Positions 44,850 to 53,113 of a stretch of 64,000 bases of DNA are shown in pieces (positions within the stretch are counted from its first letter, which is position 1; every line of letters starts with the position of its first letter). The stretch lies in assembly GCF_900604285.1 (NCBI RefSeq), contig NZ_UWNY01000002.1, positions 283,818 to 347,817 of the forward strand. Reading direction: 5' to 3'. Under the pieces are notes generated by a model. That model was not told the origin of the DNA. It did not search any database and saw only the letters and a list, made by a program, of their open reading frames with translations. The DNA comes from Varibaculum vaginae (lineage in GTDB: Bacteria > Actinomycetota > Actinomycetes > Actinomycetales > Actinomycetaceae). The translations under genes and the position numbers were made by a program.

Positions 44850-45848
44850 GTGCAAATTGTTCTGGCAGTCACCAGTACGGCCTCCGCTAGTGCGCAGGAG
44901 CTAGGGGAGGCTTTTAGGGCAGGATGGCTCCGACATCAAAACCAAGATAAACTGCAGGTTACCCCCTATTCGTACGGTTTTAGTGAGGTGGCGGCGAACT
45001 TTCCGCTAGTAGATATTTTCGCTGGTGCAGTTGACCCGGAGCGGGCTGGTCTACGCCTGCCCGCGCTATTGCAAGCGGGAAAAGCTCTCTATCTTCCCCC
45101 CTGCAATCTGGGAGAGTCTTTGCAAAGCGAATATCTGTCACCGGGGGCAGTATCTCTGGGAAAGTTAGAAGAACTACCGGATTTCCCCGGAGCTTTTATG
45201 CGAGGAGTGGCACGAGCATATGGGCAAAAGCTTCCAGACGCGCAAATCTGGGAAAATCTGGGGCGCGCCCTCTCGCATACGATGGTAGTTACCGGCAGTA
45301 AAAAACCGTTATTTTCTACCTCCGGAATATTGGCTGCGGTGGCAAAATCCCAACCGGCAATTGCACAAAAAGCCAAAGAAAATTGGGAGACAGTGTTTTG
45401 CCAGATCGAGGGATATGGCAGCTGCCGCTACCTTAATATTTCGGGTGGAGCTACCTCTGGCCTGAGAGGAGGGGGAAACGCCAGCTTGCCGGGAGGGGGA
45501 TGTGCCTGGGGGATCGGAGAACTTTTAGGTAGGCTAGGAGCCCGTCTGGATTTTGCGGCAGATTTATTAGATCAGCGCACTCGCCTGCCCCAGATCTTAG
45601 CGGATGCAGATTTGCTAGTGGCGAATACCTCCGAGCTTTCCCCTTGGAATCTTTCCGGTTCCCCCCTGGAACATCTATGTCAGATTTCCGCCCCCAGCGG
45701 AATCCCGATAGTGGTGATTACCGGTGAAAATAATCTAAGCAGGGCAGAAATATCTAAGATGGGAATCGATGGTGTATACCGGTTTCCCGCTGATATTTCG
45801 GGAATGAACCAGGCTGGTCTTCGCTTAGCGCGTACCTGGTCGCGATAG
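44850..45848 (+). CDS. Glycerate kinase-like protein, degenerate
   Basis: It has the overall glycerate kinase type I layout (IVLAVT start, LNISGGATSGLRGG, LPGGGCAWGIGELLGRLGARLDFAADLL), but family motifs appear lost: the usual PDSFKGSLSA at the N-terminus reads TSTASASAQE, the ADGGEG region is missing, and the GEGRLD motif reads NTSELSPWN. At 332 residues it is about 40 short. Catalysis is therefore doubtful. The GTG abuts the dipeptidase stop, so it is coupled. A glycerate kinase next to an A-type Fe-S carrier gene is also seen in mycobacteria (Rv2205c-Rv2204c). Confidence 0.65.
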   Translation: MQIVLAVTSTASASAQELGEAFRAGWLRHQNQDKLQVTPYSYGFSEVAANFPLVDIFAGAVDPERAGLRLPALLQAGKALYLPPCNLGESLQSEYLSPGAVSLGKLEELPDFPGAFMRGVARAYGQKLPDAQIWENLGRALSHTMVVTGSKKPLFSTSGILAAVAKSQPAIAQKAKENWETVFCQIEGYGSCRYLNISGGATSGLRGGGNASLPGGGCAWGIGELLGRLGARLDFAADLLDQRTRLPQILADADLLVANTSELSPWNLSGSPLEHLCQISAPSGIPIVVITGENNLSRAEISKMGIDGVYRFPADISGMNQAGLRLARTWSR

Positions 45849-45919
45849 CCAGTAGGGGTCGGCTTGGACTAGGCTAAGGACTAACTTATTTAATTAAAAT
45901 CATTGTTATAGGGAGAGAC

Positions 45920-46279
45920 ATGAGTGAAGAACAGGCTGAAAAGTCAGCTACCCACAAAGTTACTTTGACCGAAGCTGCTACAAAGAAAGTAAAGTCGCTG
46001 TTAGAGCAGGAAGGACGCGATGACTTGCGGCTGCGAATTGCGGTTCAACCGGGCGGCTGTTCGGGGCTTATTTACCAGCTATATTTTGATGAGCGCCTGT
46101 TGGAGGGCGACGCGGTCGTAGAGTTCGCTCCGGGAGTAGCGGTAGTAGTAGATAAAATGTCCAACCCCTATTTAGAGGGCGCCTCTATTGATTTCTCCGA
46201 TACCATCGAACGGCAAGGCTTTACCATTGATAATCCGAATGCGGTAGGTTCTTGCGCCTGCGGCCAGTCATTCCACTAA
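45920..46279 (+). CDS. erpA: A-type iron-sulfur cluster carrier
   Basis: IscA/ErpA-like protein, 119 residues, that delivers Fe-S clusters to targets such as IspG and IspH. The three conserved Cys are present: GGCSGLIY and SCACGQSFH. ATG 45920 is preceded by AGGGAGAG. The 5' region (45880-45910) is AT-rich. This cell needs Fe-S delivery for IspG, RlmN and the DinG helicase encoded in this window. Confidence 0.92.
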   Translation: MSEEQAEKSATHKVTLTEAATKKVKSLLEQEGRDDLRLRIAVQPGGCSGLIYQLYFDERLLEGDAVVEFAPGVAVVVDKMSNPYLEGASIDFSDTIERQGFTIDNPNAVGSCACGQSFH

Positions 46280-46300
46280 ATACAGTCAGGATTTATAACC

Positions 46301-47185
46301 GTGAAACGTAGACTTTCATCTTCTGTTGCTGCCCTTGCTCTGATGGGAGCGTTAATCGGCAGCGCCCTCACCGCTTGCAGTAGCAATGATTCCGGGGTGA
46401 AAGTTGAGGGCGACTACGGTAAGGCTCCCAAGGTAAGTGCCGGAGAGGGGACGCCGCCTAAGGATCTGAAAGTTGTCACCCTTAAAGAAGGAGAAGGCAA
46501 AGCCTGTGGCACTGGTGCGGTGGTTGAAGTTAACTATCACGGGCAATTATGGAATGGGAAAAAATTCGATTCCAGCTTTGATCGCGGAAAGCCTGCTGTC
46601 TTTTCCTTAAACCAGGTAGTTCCCGGCTGGGGACAGGGGCTTAAAGATGCCAAACCGGCTTCACGCACCTTGTTGGTGATTCCTCCCGAACTGGGGTACG
46701 GCAATCAGGCAACCGGCGATATTCCCGCCGGCTCTACCCTGGTATTTGTAGTGGATACTTTGAAATGTTTCTCGGCTTCCCAGATGAAAAAAGGCAATGA
46801 TGAACTGAGGAAAGCAAAAGTAACCGGAGAATCTTTGCCCGGCCTGGAAGTTAGCGGCAAGCTTGGAGCTAAGCCGATATTGAAGGCAACCCCAGATCAG
46901 TTAGCCAAAGAACGTAAGGTAGTAGTGCTGGCGAAAGGAAAAGGAGCACCGCTGAAAGCCAAAGATGTAGTTATAGTGCATCAAAGCTGGGTTGATCAAG
47001 AGGGGAAGACTAGCTCCACCTGGGATAGTGCTACTCCAATGCCGTTGCAAGGGGAAAAGACGCTTGCAGAGTTGGGGCTAGATAAAGAACTTGCTGGTAA
47101 AGCCGTAGGGTCACGTCTAGCGTTAAGCTCCACGCAAAATGGGCAAGCCGTTGCATTCGTGATGGATATTATTGGCACGCTCTAG
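46301..47185 (+). CDS. FKBP-type peptidyl-prolyl isomerase, lipoprotein
   Basis: A lipoprotein signal (lipobox LTAC, Cys about residue 26) places it outside the membrane. An FKBP domain (about 55-155) keeps YHGQLWNGKKFDSSFDRG, the VVPGWGQGL loop and GYGNQATGDIPAGSTLVF, so it is probably active. A second, divergent FKBP-like region occupies 190-294. GTG 46301. Its likely role is folding of exported proteins. A paralog follows 20 bp downstream. Confidence 0.88.
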   Translation: MKRRLSSSVAALALMGALIGSALTACSSNDSGVKVEGDYGKAPKVSAGEGTPPKDLKVVTLKEGEGKACGTGAVVEVNYHGQLWNGKKFDSSFDRGKPAVFSLNQVVPGWGQGLKDAKPASRTLLVIPPELGYGNQATGDIPAGSTLVFVVDTLKCFSASQMKKGNDELRKAKVTGESLPGLEVSGKLGAKPILKATPDQLAKERKVVVLAKGKGAPLKAKDVVIVHQSWVDQEGKTSSTWDSATPMPLQGEKTLAELGLDKELAGKAVGSRLALSSTQNGQAVAFVMDIIGTL

Positions 47186-47205
47186 AAAACTGTAGCGGCT
47201 CAGTT

Positions 47206-48192
47206 ATGCATACTTTTAACGCGTTGCAACCTGTAGGTAAGGTGCTGAAAACTCAGGTATTAGTACTTCTACTATTAGCTGTTCTATGCCTGTCTTGCCT
47301 CGTGGGGTGTTCCCCGAGTGGATTCGATGCTTCCGCTCCCGAAGTAAAGGGGAAATTTCCGGCGGTCTCTGGCGAGTTAGGAAAAGCCCCTGAAGTAGAG
47401 GCTGGTTCCGGAAAAGCTCCTACCAGTTTGCAGGTGCGAGTACTTCACCAGGGGGACGGACGTAAAGTTACTGCCCAAGACCAGGTACTGATGGACACCT
47501 TAGGTAACCTGTGGGATGGAAAGACTGTAATGACCACTTTCAGAATTGGTGACTCTGCCCAAGGCTATGCCATGAGCGAAGTCATCGCTGGGTGGAAACA
47601 AGGGCTGATTGGCAAGAAACTTGGCTCGCGGGTGCAGCTGACTGTTCCTCCGAACCTAGGGTTTCAAGGGGAAGCTGCCAAAAGGATACCTGCGGATTCC
47701 ACTATGGTTTTTGTGATTGATTTGATTAGCGCTATGAATCTCAGTGATATTTCGGCGCTGAAACAGGCAAAGAAAATAGACCAGTCATTCAAGAAGCTCC
47801 CTAAGGGAGTAAAGATTACTGGGGCTCCCGGTAGTAAGCCCCAGCTGAGCATAGACCCCGATATGCCCGCTCCGCAGCTAAAACAGGTTATTATGCTCTA
47901 CCAAGGCAAGGGGGCGAAACTAGAGCCAGATGATTTTCCGGGCGTGCATTTGACTGCTGCTAGCTATCAGCGGGGGGAATGGACAAAAGTATCCAGTTCC
48001 TGGCCGAGCGGGAAAATGGTTTCCACCCCTGCTACCGTGCAAACCACCCCGCAGTTCTTGGGGGTGCCGGTTGGTTCCCGAATGGTGATGATAGAGCCGG
48101 CAGAGGGTGCGCGCCAAGGGGCGAAGGCACATCCGGCACGCATCGCTATCTACGACATCGGAGCCCGCCAAACTAGTGCTCGCCTCGGGTGA
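47206..48192 (+). CDS. FKBP-like lipoprotein, probably inactive paralog
   Basis: A lipoprotein signal (lipobox LVGC) precedes an FKBP-like region (about 75-180) that aligns with the upstream gene (VIAGWKQGL, IPADSTMVFVIDL). The active-site Tyr and FDSS segment read TLGNLWDGKTVMTTF, so key catalytic residues are gone. ATG 47206 has only a weak ribosome-binding site. The 21-bp gap and shared layout point to an old tandem duplication. Confidence 0.75.
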   Translation: MHTFNALQPVGKVLKTQVLVLLLLAVLCLSCLVGCSPSGFDASAPEVKGKFPAVSGELGKAPEVEAGSGKAPTSLQVRVLHQGDGRKVTAQDQVLMDTLGNLWDGKTVMTTFRIGDSAQGYAMSEVIAGWKQGLIGKKLGSRVQLTVPPNLGFQGEAAKRIPADSTMVFVIDLISAMNLSDISALKQAKKIDQSFKKLPKGVKITGAPGSKPQLSIDPDMPAPQLKQVIMLYQGKGAKLEPDDFPGVHLTAASYQRGEWTKVSSSWPSGKMVSTPATVQTTPQFLGVPVGSRMVMIEPAEGARQGAKAHPARIAIYDIGARQTSARLG

Positions 48193-48210
48193 CAGTTCCT
48201 GGATCTTGCA

Positions 48211-48233
48211 CGCGGGGAAAGTTTTTCCTCGTC
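48211..48233 (+). repeat. Truncated type-1 arm
   Basis: CGCGGGGAAAGTTTTTCCTC resembles the left arm and linker of copy A that follows; no matching inner stem. Confidence 0.4.
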
Positions 48234-48242
48234 AAAGGTGAT

Positions 48243-48344
48243 GCGCGGGGGATAGATTTTTCCTCCCGCCCAAAATCTAAAAAGGCGTTGCCTTTTTAGA
48301 TTTGCGCCCGCTTAGCCGACTCGGATAAAACTTTTTCCCCGCTT
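48243..48344 (+). repeat. Type-1 palindromic intergenic element (copy A)
   Basis: A perfect 14-bp inner stem (AAATCTAAAAAGGC, 48273-48286, loop GTT, pairing with 48290-48303) lies within outer arms GCGGGG and CCCCGC. Linkers are CCTCCCGCCCAA and GACTCGG. Confidence 0.8.
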
Positions 48345-48370
48345 TTCACTTATCCGGGAAGGTATAAATA

Positions 48371-48475
48371 CGTGGGGGAGCGGTTTTCCCGAGTGGGTGC
48401 GGTGGGCATAAAAATTCGGGAAGCGCCTGTGCGCTCCCCGAATTTTTGGGCAGGAGGGGAAATCGCTCCCCCGCG
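48371..48475 (-). repeat. Type-1 palindromic intergenic element (copy B)
   Basis: The inner stem pairs AAAAATTCGGGAAGCGC with its partner over 17 bp with one mismatch; the outer arms are GTGGGGGAGCGGTTTT and its near-complement. It is in the opposite orientation to copy A, so the pair is head to head between the FKBP gene and sodA, where it could act as a terminator. Confidence 0.8.
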
Positions 48476-48482
48476 TTAGTTA

Positions 48483-49109
48483 CTAGACCAGGTTGATTAG
48501 GGACTTGAAGTTCTTCTCGGCGTTTTCAAAACGAGCAGCAACGTTTTCCCAATTAACCACGTTCCACCAGGCCTTCACGTAATCGGCTTTCACATTCTGG
48601 TAGTCCAAGTAGAATGCGTGTTCCCACATATCCAGCATGAGTAGGGGGGTTACCCCCACCGGTACGTTTCCTTGCTGATCGAAGAGCTGGAAAATGATCA
48701 AGCGGGAAGAAATGGAATCCCAAGCCAGTACTGCCCAGCCAGAACCTTGTAGACCGGTGGCAGCTGCCGAGAAATGCTTCTTGAAAGCATCAAACGAGCC
48801 AAAGTTTTCACTAATGGCCGCAGCTAATTCGCCTTCGGGCTCGCCGCCACAATCAGGTCCCATATTGGTCCAGAAAACCGAGTGGTTAGTATGTCCACCT
48901 AAGTTGAATGCCAGGTCTTTTGAGTACTGGTTAACCGCTGCTAAGTCACCGGATTCACGGGCTCCCGCCAGTTTTTCTAAGGCGGTATTTGCTCCGTTTA
49001 CATAGGTATTATGGTGCTTGTCGTGGTGAAGTTCCATGATCTTGCCAGAAATATGTGGCTCTAAAGCGGCGTAATCATAGGGCAGTTCCGGAAGTGTGTA
49101 TTTCTCCAT
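48483..49109 (-). CDS. sodA: Superoxide dismutase (Mn/Fe)
   Basis: Converts superoxide to oxygen and peroxide. The metal ligands are visible: His28 (MELHHDKHH), the His of TNHSVFW, and Asp and His of DMWEHAFY. It has 208 residues. Gly/Gln features around GGHTNHSVFWTNM suit Mn or cambialistic enzymes, but the metal cannot be settled from sequence. ATG 49109 has AAAGGAG upstream. It fits a respiring cell with cytochrome bd. Confidence 0.96.
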   Translation of the reverse strand: MEKYTLPELPYDYAALEPHISGKIMELHHDKHHNTYVNGANTALEKLAGARESGDLAAVNQYSKDLAFNLGGHTNHSVFWTNMGPDCGGEPEGELAAAISENFGSFDAFKKHFSAAATGLQGSGWAVLAWDSISSRLIIFQLFDQQGNVPVGVTPLLMLDMWEHAFYLDYQNVKADYVKAWWNVVNWENVAARFENAEKNFKSLINLV

Positions 49110-49373
49110 GTAAATGGGTCTCCTTTTGTGTTTTTATTCGCCACCTAACTTCCCTCTGGTCAGGTGGGTCTATTTTCTAGTCTAGGCGCTAAGTCCCATT
49201 TTTGCAGCGTTGGGATTTGTAGTGCAGTTAAAAATAGGTTGTCATGTCGGTCTGGGCTGGGGGAATCAAAGTAGTGAGGAGGTCGAATAGGGTAGAGGGC
49301 ATCGCAAGGGGCTGAACGTCGGTTACAATGAGAGCCAAAAGTCTTTATAAATCTTGACCTAAGGAAGCAGACT

Positions 49374-49763
49374 ATGGCGGAAGCGGAAAATAACCTACAG
49401 ATTTTGTTGTACAGCGATGACCGTGAGGTGCGCCGGCAAGTAATCACTGGGGTAGGGATTAAACCAGCGGCAGATTTGCCAAAAATAAACTGGGATGAAA
49501 CCGCAACCGCCACCATTACTCAGGACAAGGTGCGCAATAATCGTTATGATCTTCTGATTCTTGATGGGGAAGCGACTAAGATTTCCGGGATTTCGGTAGC
49601 GAAATCTCTTGCAGAGGAAGATGACAATTTGCCACCGATTCTGATCTTGACTGCCCGCCCACAAGATGAATGGCTGGCTGGCTGGGCGGGAGCTGCTAAA
49701 GCGGTGGAGCGTCCTCTTACTCCCTTAAAGCTGCAGGAGGCAGTTTCCGAACTTCTGCGCTAA
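49374..49763 (+). CDS. Receiver-domain protein without output domain
   Basis: A 129-residue CheY-like fold. The acidic pair (YSDDREVR), the phospho-acceptor Asp (LLILDGEA) and the Thr switch (ILTARPQ) are present, but the conserved Lys of the K-P motif reads ERP (AKAVERPLTP), so signalling may be altered. There is no DNA-binding or enzymatic domain. AAGGAAG precedes ATG 49374. It may be a stand-alone or pseudo-receiver; the partner is unknown. It is convergent with the exonuclease gene. Confidence 0.75.
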   Translation: MAEAENNLQILLYSDDREVRRQVITGVGIKPAADLPKINWDETATATITQDKVRNNRYDLLILDGEATKISGISVAKSLAEEDDNLPPILILTARPQDEWLAGWAGAAKAVERPLTPLKLQEAVSELLR

Positions 49764-49811
49764 GTAAAAACTTTTTTGCTTTTTCGGGATTCTTTGTGGT
49801 GCAGGTTACCA

Positions 49812-51632
49812 TTAATGCTTTCCTAGATGGAAAGTAAACGGTTTTCGCGCCTGATTCAAGGTCTGTCGTAGTTGGGTGCGAGAGAGCATACCTCGGATAG
49901 GCCACGCGAAGTTTTCTTTTCCGTGTATTTTTACTATCCGAGTTCCCGGTTGATAAAGCTGTTGCGCCAAAAGGTGTAGCTGTTCCCAAAGAACGTCTTG
50001 GGCAAGAAATTGTGGGGAAGAGACCGGGAATACCTCCGCTAGTGCCGCAAGGGTTTTGTCTACCGCAATTTTTGGAGCATTACTACAGGTAAATGCGGTT
50101 CCCACTATTTTTCCGTAGGCGATAGCTAGGTATACCCATCCTCCATGTGCTGCGGGTAGGGCGAAAATTAGCTCTGCTGCCCCTAGAATCGGTGCTAGTA
50201 ATTCTTGTTCTGCTCCCGCACGCACTAGTGAAGAAAGTTGTTCGCGAATTAATGCCGCCTGTTCGTATTCTTCGCTATCCGCCAAATTATGTATTTTAGT
50301 TAGCAGTGTATCGACTGCATCCAGTTCTGCGGCTGGTTTATTAGCTGCTAGTTCTACTACGCGCTGAGTGTAACGTGCCTGTTTTTGTGGATGACAGGGG
50401 GCGCTACAGGCTCCTAGTTCTTCCAGATAACAATTATCCGCAGGGATCCCAGGTGAAATCTCTTGAGTGCAGATACGTAGCCGCCACTGCTGGGAGAGTG
50501 TCCGCCGGACTTGCTCCGCGCTTTTGTGGGAAGGAAAAGGCCCCAGGATGCGGGAGTGCTTGTCATATTTCACCCGTTTAGAAAGCTTCAAGCGTGGGAA
50601 ATCCTCACTGGTGAGCTCGATTAGCCAGTACTTGTCAGGTCGGGTGCTGGCGCGATTGAAGGGAGGGTTCAGTTGTGCGATTAGTTCCAATTCTTTTAGC
50701 CGAGCCAGCAGGACATGAGGAAAACATAGATGCCTAATGCGACATGCTGCGGCGAGCATTTCCCGCATTTGGCGACGTTTTTCGCCCATAGTGGTGTAAC
50801 TGCCTACTCGTGTCCGTAGGTTGGAAGCCGACCCTACATAGAGCGGTTGTCCCTTAGCATCCTCAAAAATGTAAACTCCCGGACGTTCCGGCAGCTTAGC
50901 TCCCAGAACTTTTTTTGCCCGCACTTGGCGAGGAACTTTTTTCAAAACCTGAAAATCTTGGGTATGAGTTAGTCCTGCTCCTTCGCCTAGATCTAATAGT
51001 CCCTGCAGTACGGTGACGGTAGCCAAAACATCATCGAGAGCGCGGTGGGTAGGTTTTTCTGCGCCAAAATAGGTGGCTAGAGTGGCTAGGCGGTGATTGG
51101 CTACGAAAGGGCGCGGCAGAAGCAGACGGGCAATCGCCAAAGTGTCTACGGTGAGGACGCTAGGAAGGGGAGTGTCTAGTCGCTTAGCGGCGCGGCGCAA
51201 AAATCCCGTGTCGAAACTAGCGTTGTGAGCCACTAGGGCATTTACCGGGGGAGAATCGGGACAGTGGGCTCTCCAAAAAGAAAGAAAACGTGGAAAAACC
51301 TCTTCCAGGGAGTCGGCGGCAAGTATCATAGAGTTAGTGATTCCGGTCAGCGCCACTATTTTGGGGGGAATAGGGCGGCGAGTTTGCACTAGAGAACGGA
51401 AAGTTCCGCACAGGCGTCGCTTATAGTAGCGCGCAGCCGCAATTTCCGTGATTTCTGCTTCTGAGCCCATTCCCGTGGTTTCCAGATCCACTACTAGGAA
51501 ACAACAATCGGACAGGGGAGATCCTAACTGTGAAAATTCTCCTTGGGGGCCAGTTTCGTTGGTGGCAGGTAGCAAAGCGTTTAGGTGAGCGCGTAGAGCG
51601 CGTGAGGGCGGGCCGAAAAACTGTGCGCTCAC
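49812..51632 (-). CDS. DEDD exonuclease fused to UvrC-like GIY-YIG nuclease
   Basis: Two nucleases in one chain. Residues about 45-215 form a DnaQ-like 3'-5' exonuclease (DLETTGMGSEAEITEIAA, AHNASFDTGFL, HRALDDVLA). Residues about 235-330 are a GIY-YIG domain (RPGVYIFEDAKGQPLYVGSA) with UvrC-type Cys features after it (CSAPC). The same fusion is Rv2191 in M. tuberculosis, a Cho-like repair protein. The GTG start at 51632 overlaps the upstream stop (GTGA). The function in repair is inferred from the domains. Confidence 0.9.
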   Translation of the reverse strand: MSAQFFGPPSRALRAHLNALLPATNETGPQGEFSQLGSPLSDCCFLVVDLETTGMGSEAEITEIAAARYYKRRLCGTFRSLVQTRRPIPPKIVALTGITNSMILAADSLEEVFPRFLSFWRAHCPDSPPVNALVAHNASFDTGFLRRAAKRLDTPLPSVLTVDTLAIARLLLPRPFVANHRLATLATYFGAEKPTHRALDDVLATVTVLQGLLDLGEGAGLTHTQDFQVLKKVPRQVRAKKVLGAKLPERPGVYIFEDAKGQPLYVGSASNLRTRVGSYTTMGEKRRQMREMLAAACRIRHLCFPHVLLARLKELELIAQLNPPFNRASTRPDKYWLIELTSEDFPRLKLSKRVKYDKHSRILGPFPSHKSAEQVRRTLSQQWRLRICTQEISPGIPADNCYLEELGACSAPCHPQKQARYTQRVVELAANKPAAELDAVDTLLTKIHNLADSEEYEQAALIREQLSSLVRAGAEQELLAPILGAAELIFALPAAHGGWVYLAIAYGKIVGTAFTCSNAPKIAVDKTLAALAEVFPVSSPQFLAQDVLWEQLHLLAQQLYQPGTRIVKIHGKENFAWPIRGMLSRTQLRQTLNQARKPFTFHLGKH

Positions 51633-52030
51633 ACCCTCGCCCCGTTGTCATCTCCCCATTTATCGGTCAAAGCGCTGCGGCCGCGAGGACGCAGGTAGAT
51701 CAGGAGTGCGCAAAAAACCGATAAATCTAAGAAGCCCAGCATATGAAGCCAAAACGGCAGCGTGATTCCCGCAATATAGGTGGCCACCCAGGCTATGAGC
51801 ACCACGATGGTGATTGCTAAAACGCGCACTGCCCTGCGAGGATGAGGGGTAGCAGGCAATATGGGAGGTTGAAACCGGTCATCTGGTTCGGCTAATTCGT
51901 AATCTCGCGGTCCAGGCGAGAAAATATCGGTATCATCTAACCTAGATGTAATATCCAAAAATTCATCATCTACACGACGTTGACTTGGGTTGCGGCGGCG
52001 ATGCGCCCCCCACTTCTTGGGGAGTTTCAT
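51629..52030 (-). CDS. Small membrane protein
   Basis: A 133-residue protein with an Arg/Asp-rich N-terminal half and two membrane helices (about 68-88 and 92-110). No family was recognised. It overlaps the exonuclease gene by 4 bp (GTGA) and so is cotranscribed. ATG 52030 has TAGACT 7 nt upstream and no Shine-Dalgarno. Confidence 0.65.
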   Translation of the reverse strand: MKLPKKWGAHRRRNPSQRRVDDEFLDITSRLDDTDIFSPGPRDYELAEPDDRFQPPILPATPHPRRAVRVLAITIVVLIAWVATYIAGITLPFWLHMLGFLDLSVFCALLIYLRPRGRSALTDKWGDDNGARV

Positions 52031-52037
52031 AGTCGTT

Positions 52038-52043
52038 AGTCTA
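52038..52043 (-). promoter_or_regulatory. Candidate -10 box of the small membrane protein gene
   Basis: TAGACT on the minus strand, 7 nt before ATG 52030. Confidence 0.35.
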
Positions 52044-52092
52044 GCCGGTCTTTAAGGATCAGCCAGTTAGCCTGGGCGGGAAGGAAGCTTAC

Positions 52093-52899
52093 GTGTTTTA
52101 CCGGATGCTGAAAGTAATCCTGGGACCGATTCTGAAGGTTCTGTACCGACCCTGGATCAAAGGAGCAGAGAATATTCCCGCGACTGGGGCAGCTATTTTG
52201 GCCTCCAACCACCTGGCGGTGATCGATTCGTTCTTCTTGCCACTAATGATTGACCGGGAAGTAGTCTTCGTTGGTAAAGCTGATTATTTCACCGGTAAAG
52301 GCCTAAAAGGGGCTTTCGTAAAGTGGTTTATGACTCAGGTAGGAACGATTCCTATCGACCGATCTGGAGGGAAGAAATCCCAGGTAGCTCTACAAAAAGG
52401 ATTGGCGCGTCTGCAAGAGGGGGAGCTATTTGGCATCTATCCCGAGGGGACTCGTAGCCCAGATGGGCGACTTTATCGTGGTAAAACCGGGTTGGCGCGG
52501 CTATCGCTACGTTCTGGCGCACCAGTGATTCCGGTAGCTATGGTAGGTACTAATATTGCCCAGCCGATTGGCACCCGGATTCCGCGTCTGCATCGAATCG
52601 GGGTCGTGGTGGGGGAGCCTCTAGACTTCTCTCGTTATCAAGGAATGGAAGATGACCGCTACGTCTTGCGGGCGATTACCGACGAAATCATGTATGCCTT
52701 GATGAGCTTGTCAGGGCAAGAATATGTGGATATGTATGCGGCGGATGTGAAAAAAGCGCTGGCCGCCAAGAAAAAAGAGGAAGATCTGCTAGTCTCCGAG
52801 CCGAAAGTAGCGGCTCCCGGAGGCAGAACGGCTCCCAAAACCGAGGTGCCGGAGCCACCCGAAGAAGCTATCGGGGCAGGGGAAGAACCGAAAGAATAA
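52093..52899 (+). CDS. plsC: 1-acyl-sn-glycerol-3-phosphate acyltransferase
   Basis: Acylates lysophosphatidate to phosphatidate, the substrate of CdsA. Motif I (NHLAVID, HX4D) and motif III (YPEGTRSPDGRLYRGK) are intact. It has 268 residues and a Glu/Pro-rich C-terminal tail of about 50. GTG 52093 follows GGAAGGAAG. Mycobacteria have a related acyltransferase gene (Rv2182c) in the same region. Confidence 0.9.
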   Translation: MFYRMLKVILGPILKVLYRPWIKGAENIPATGAAILASNHLAVIDSFFLPLMIDREVVFVGKADYFTGKGLKGAFVKWFMTQVGTIPIDRSGGKKSQVALQKGLARLQEGELFGIYPEGTRSPDGRLYRGKTGLARLSLRSGAPVIPVAMVGTNIAQPIGTRIPRLHRIGVVVGEPLDFSRYQGMEDDRYVLRAITDEIMYALMSLSGQEYVDMYAADVKKALAAKKKEEDLLVSEPKVAAPGGRTAPKTEVPEPPEEAIGAGEEPKE

Positions 52900-53113
52900 A
52901 ACCTCAGCTAAGGAAACTTAGGATATTTTCTTCCTGAAAACGGATGTTACAACCAGGTGCAGTTTGCTTTAGGAGTTGTTGCGCAAAGGAGGCAATATCT
53001 CTTGAATAGCTGGGCACACCCTGCCCCCTTGTCCTAGAGCCGTCTGTAAGTTATCGAGTAGACTAAGTGAATGTCGGGGCCAAAACTGGCCAAACAAGTC
53101 TTTTGGAGGAGAT

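Noticed and set aside
48243-48475. Plain Rho-independent terminators only
   Set aside because: The inner stems could terminate transcription, but T-runs are weak, and shared linkers and outer arms are not explained by terminator function.
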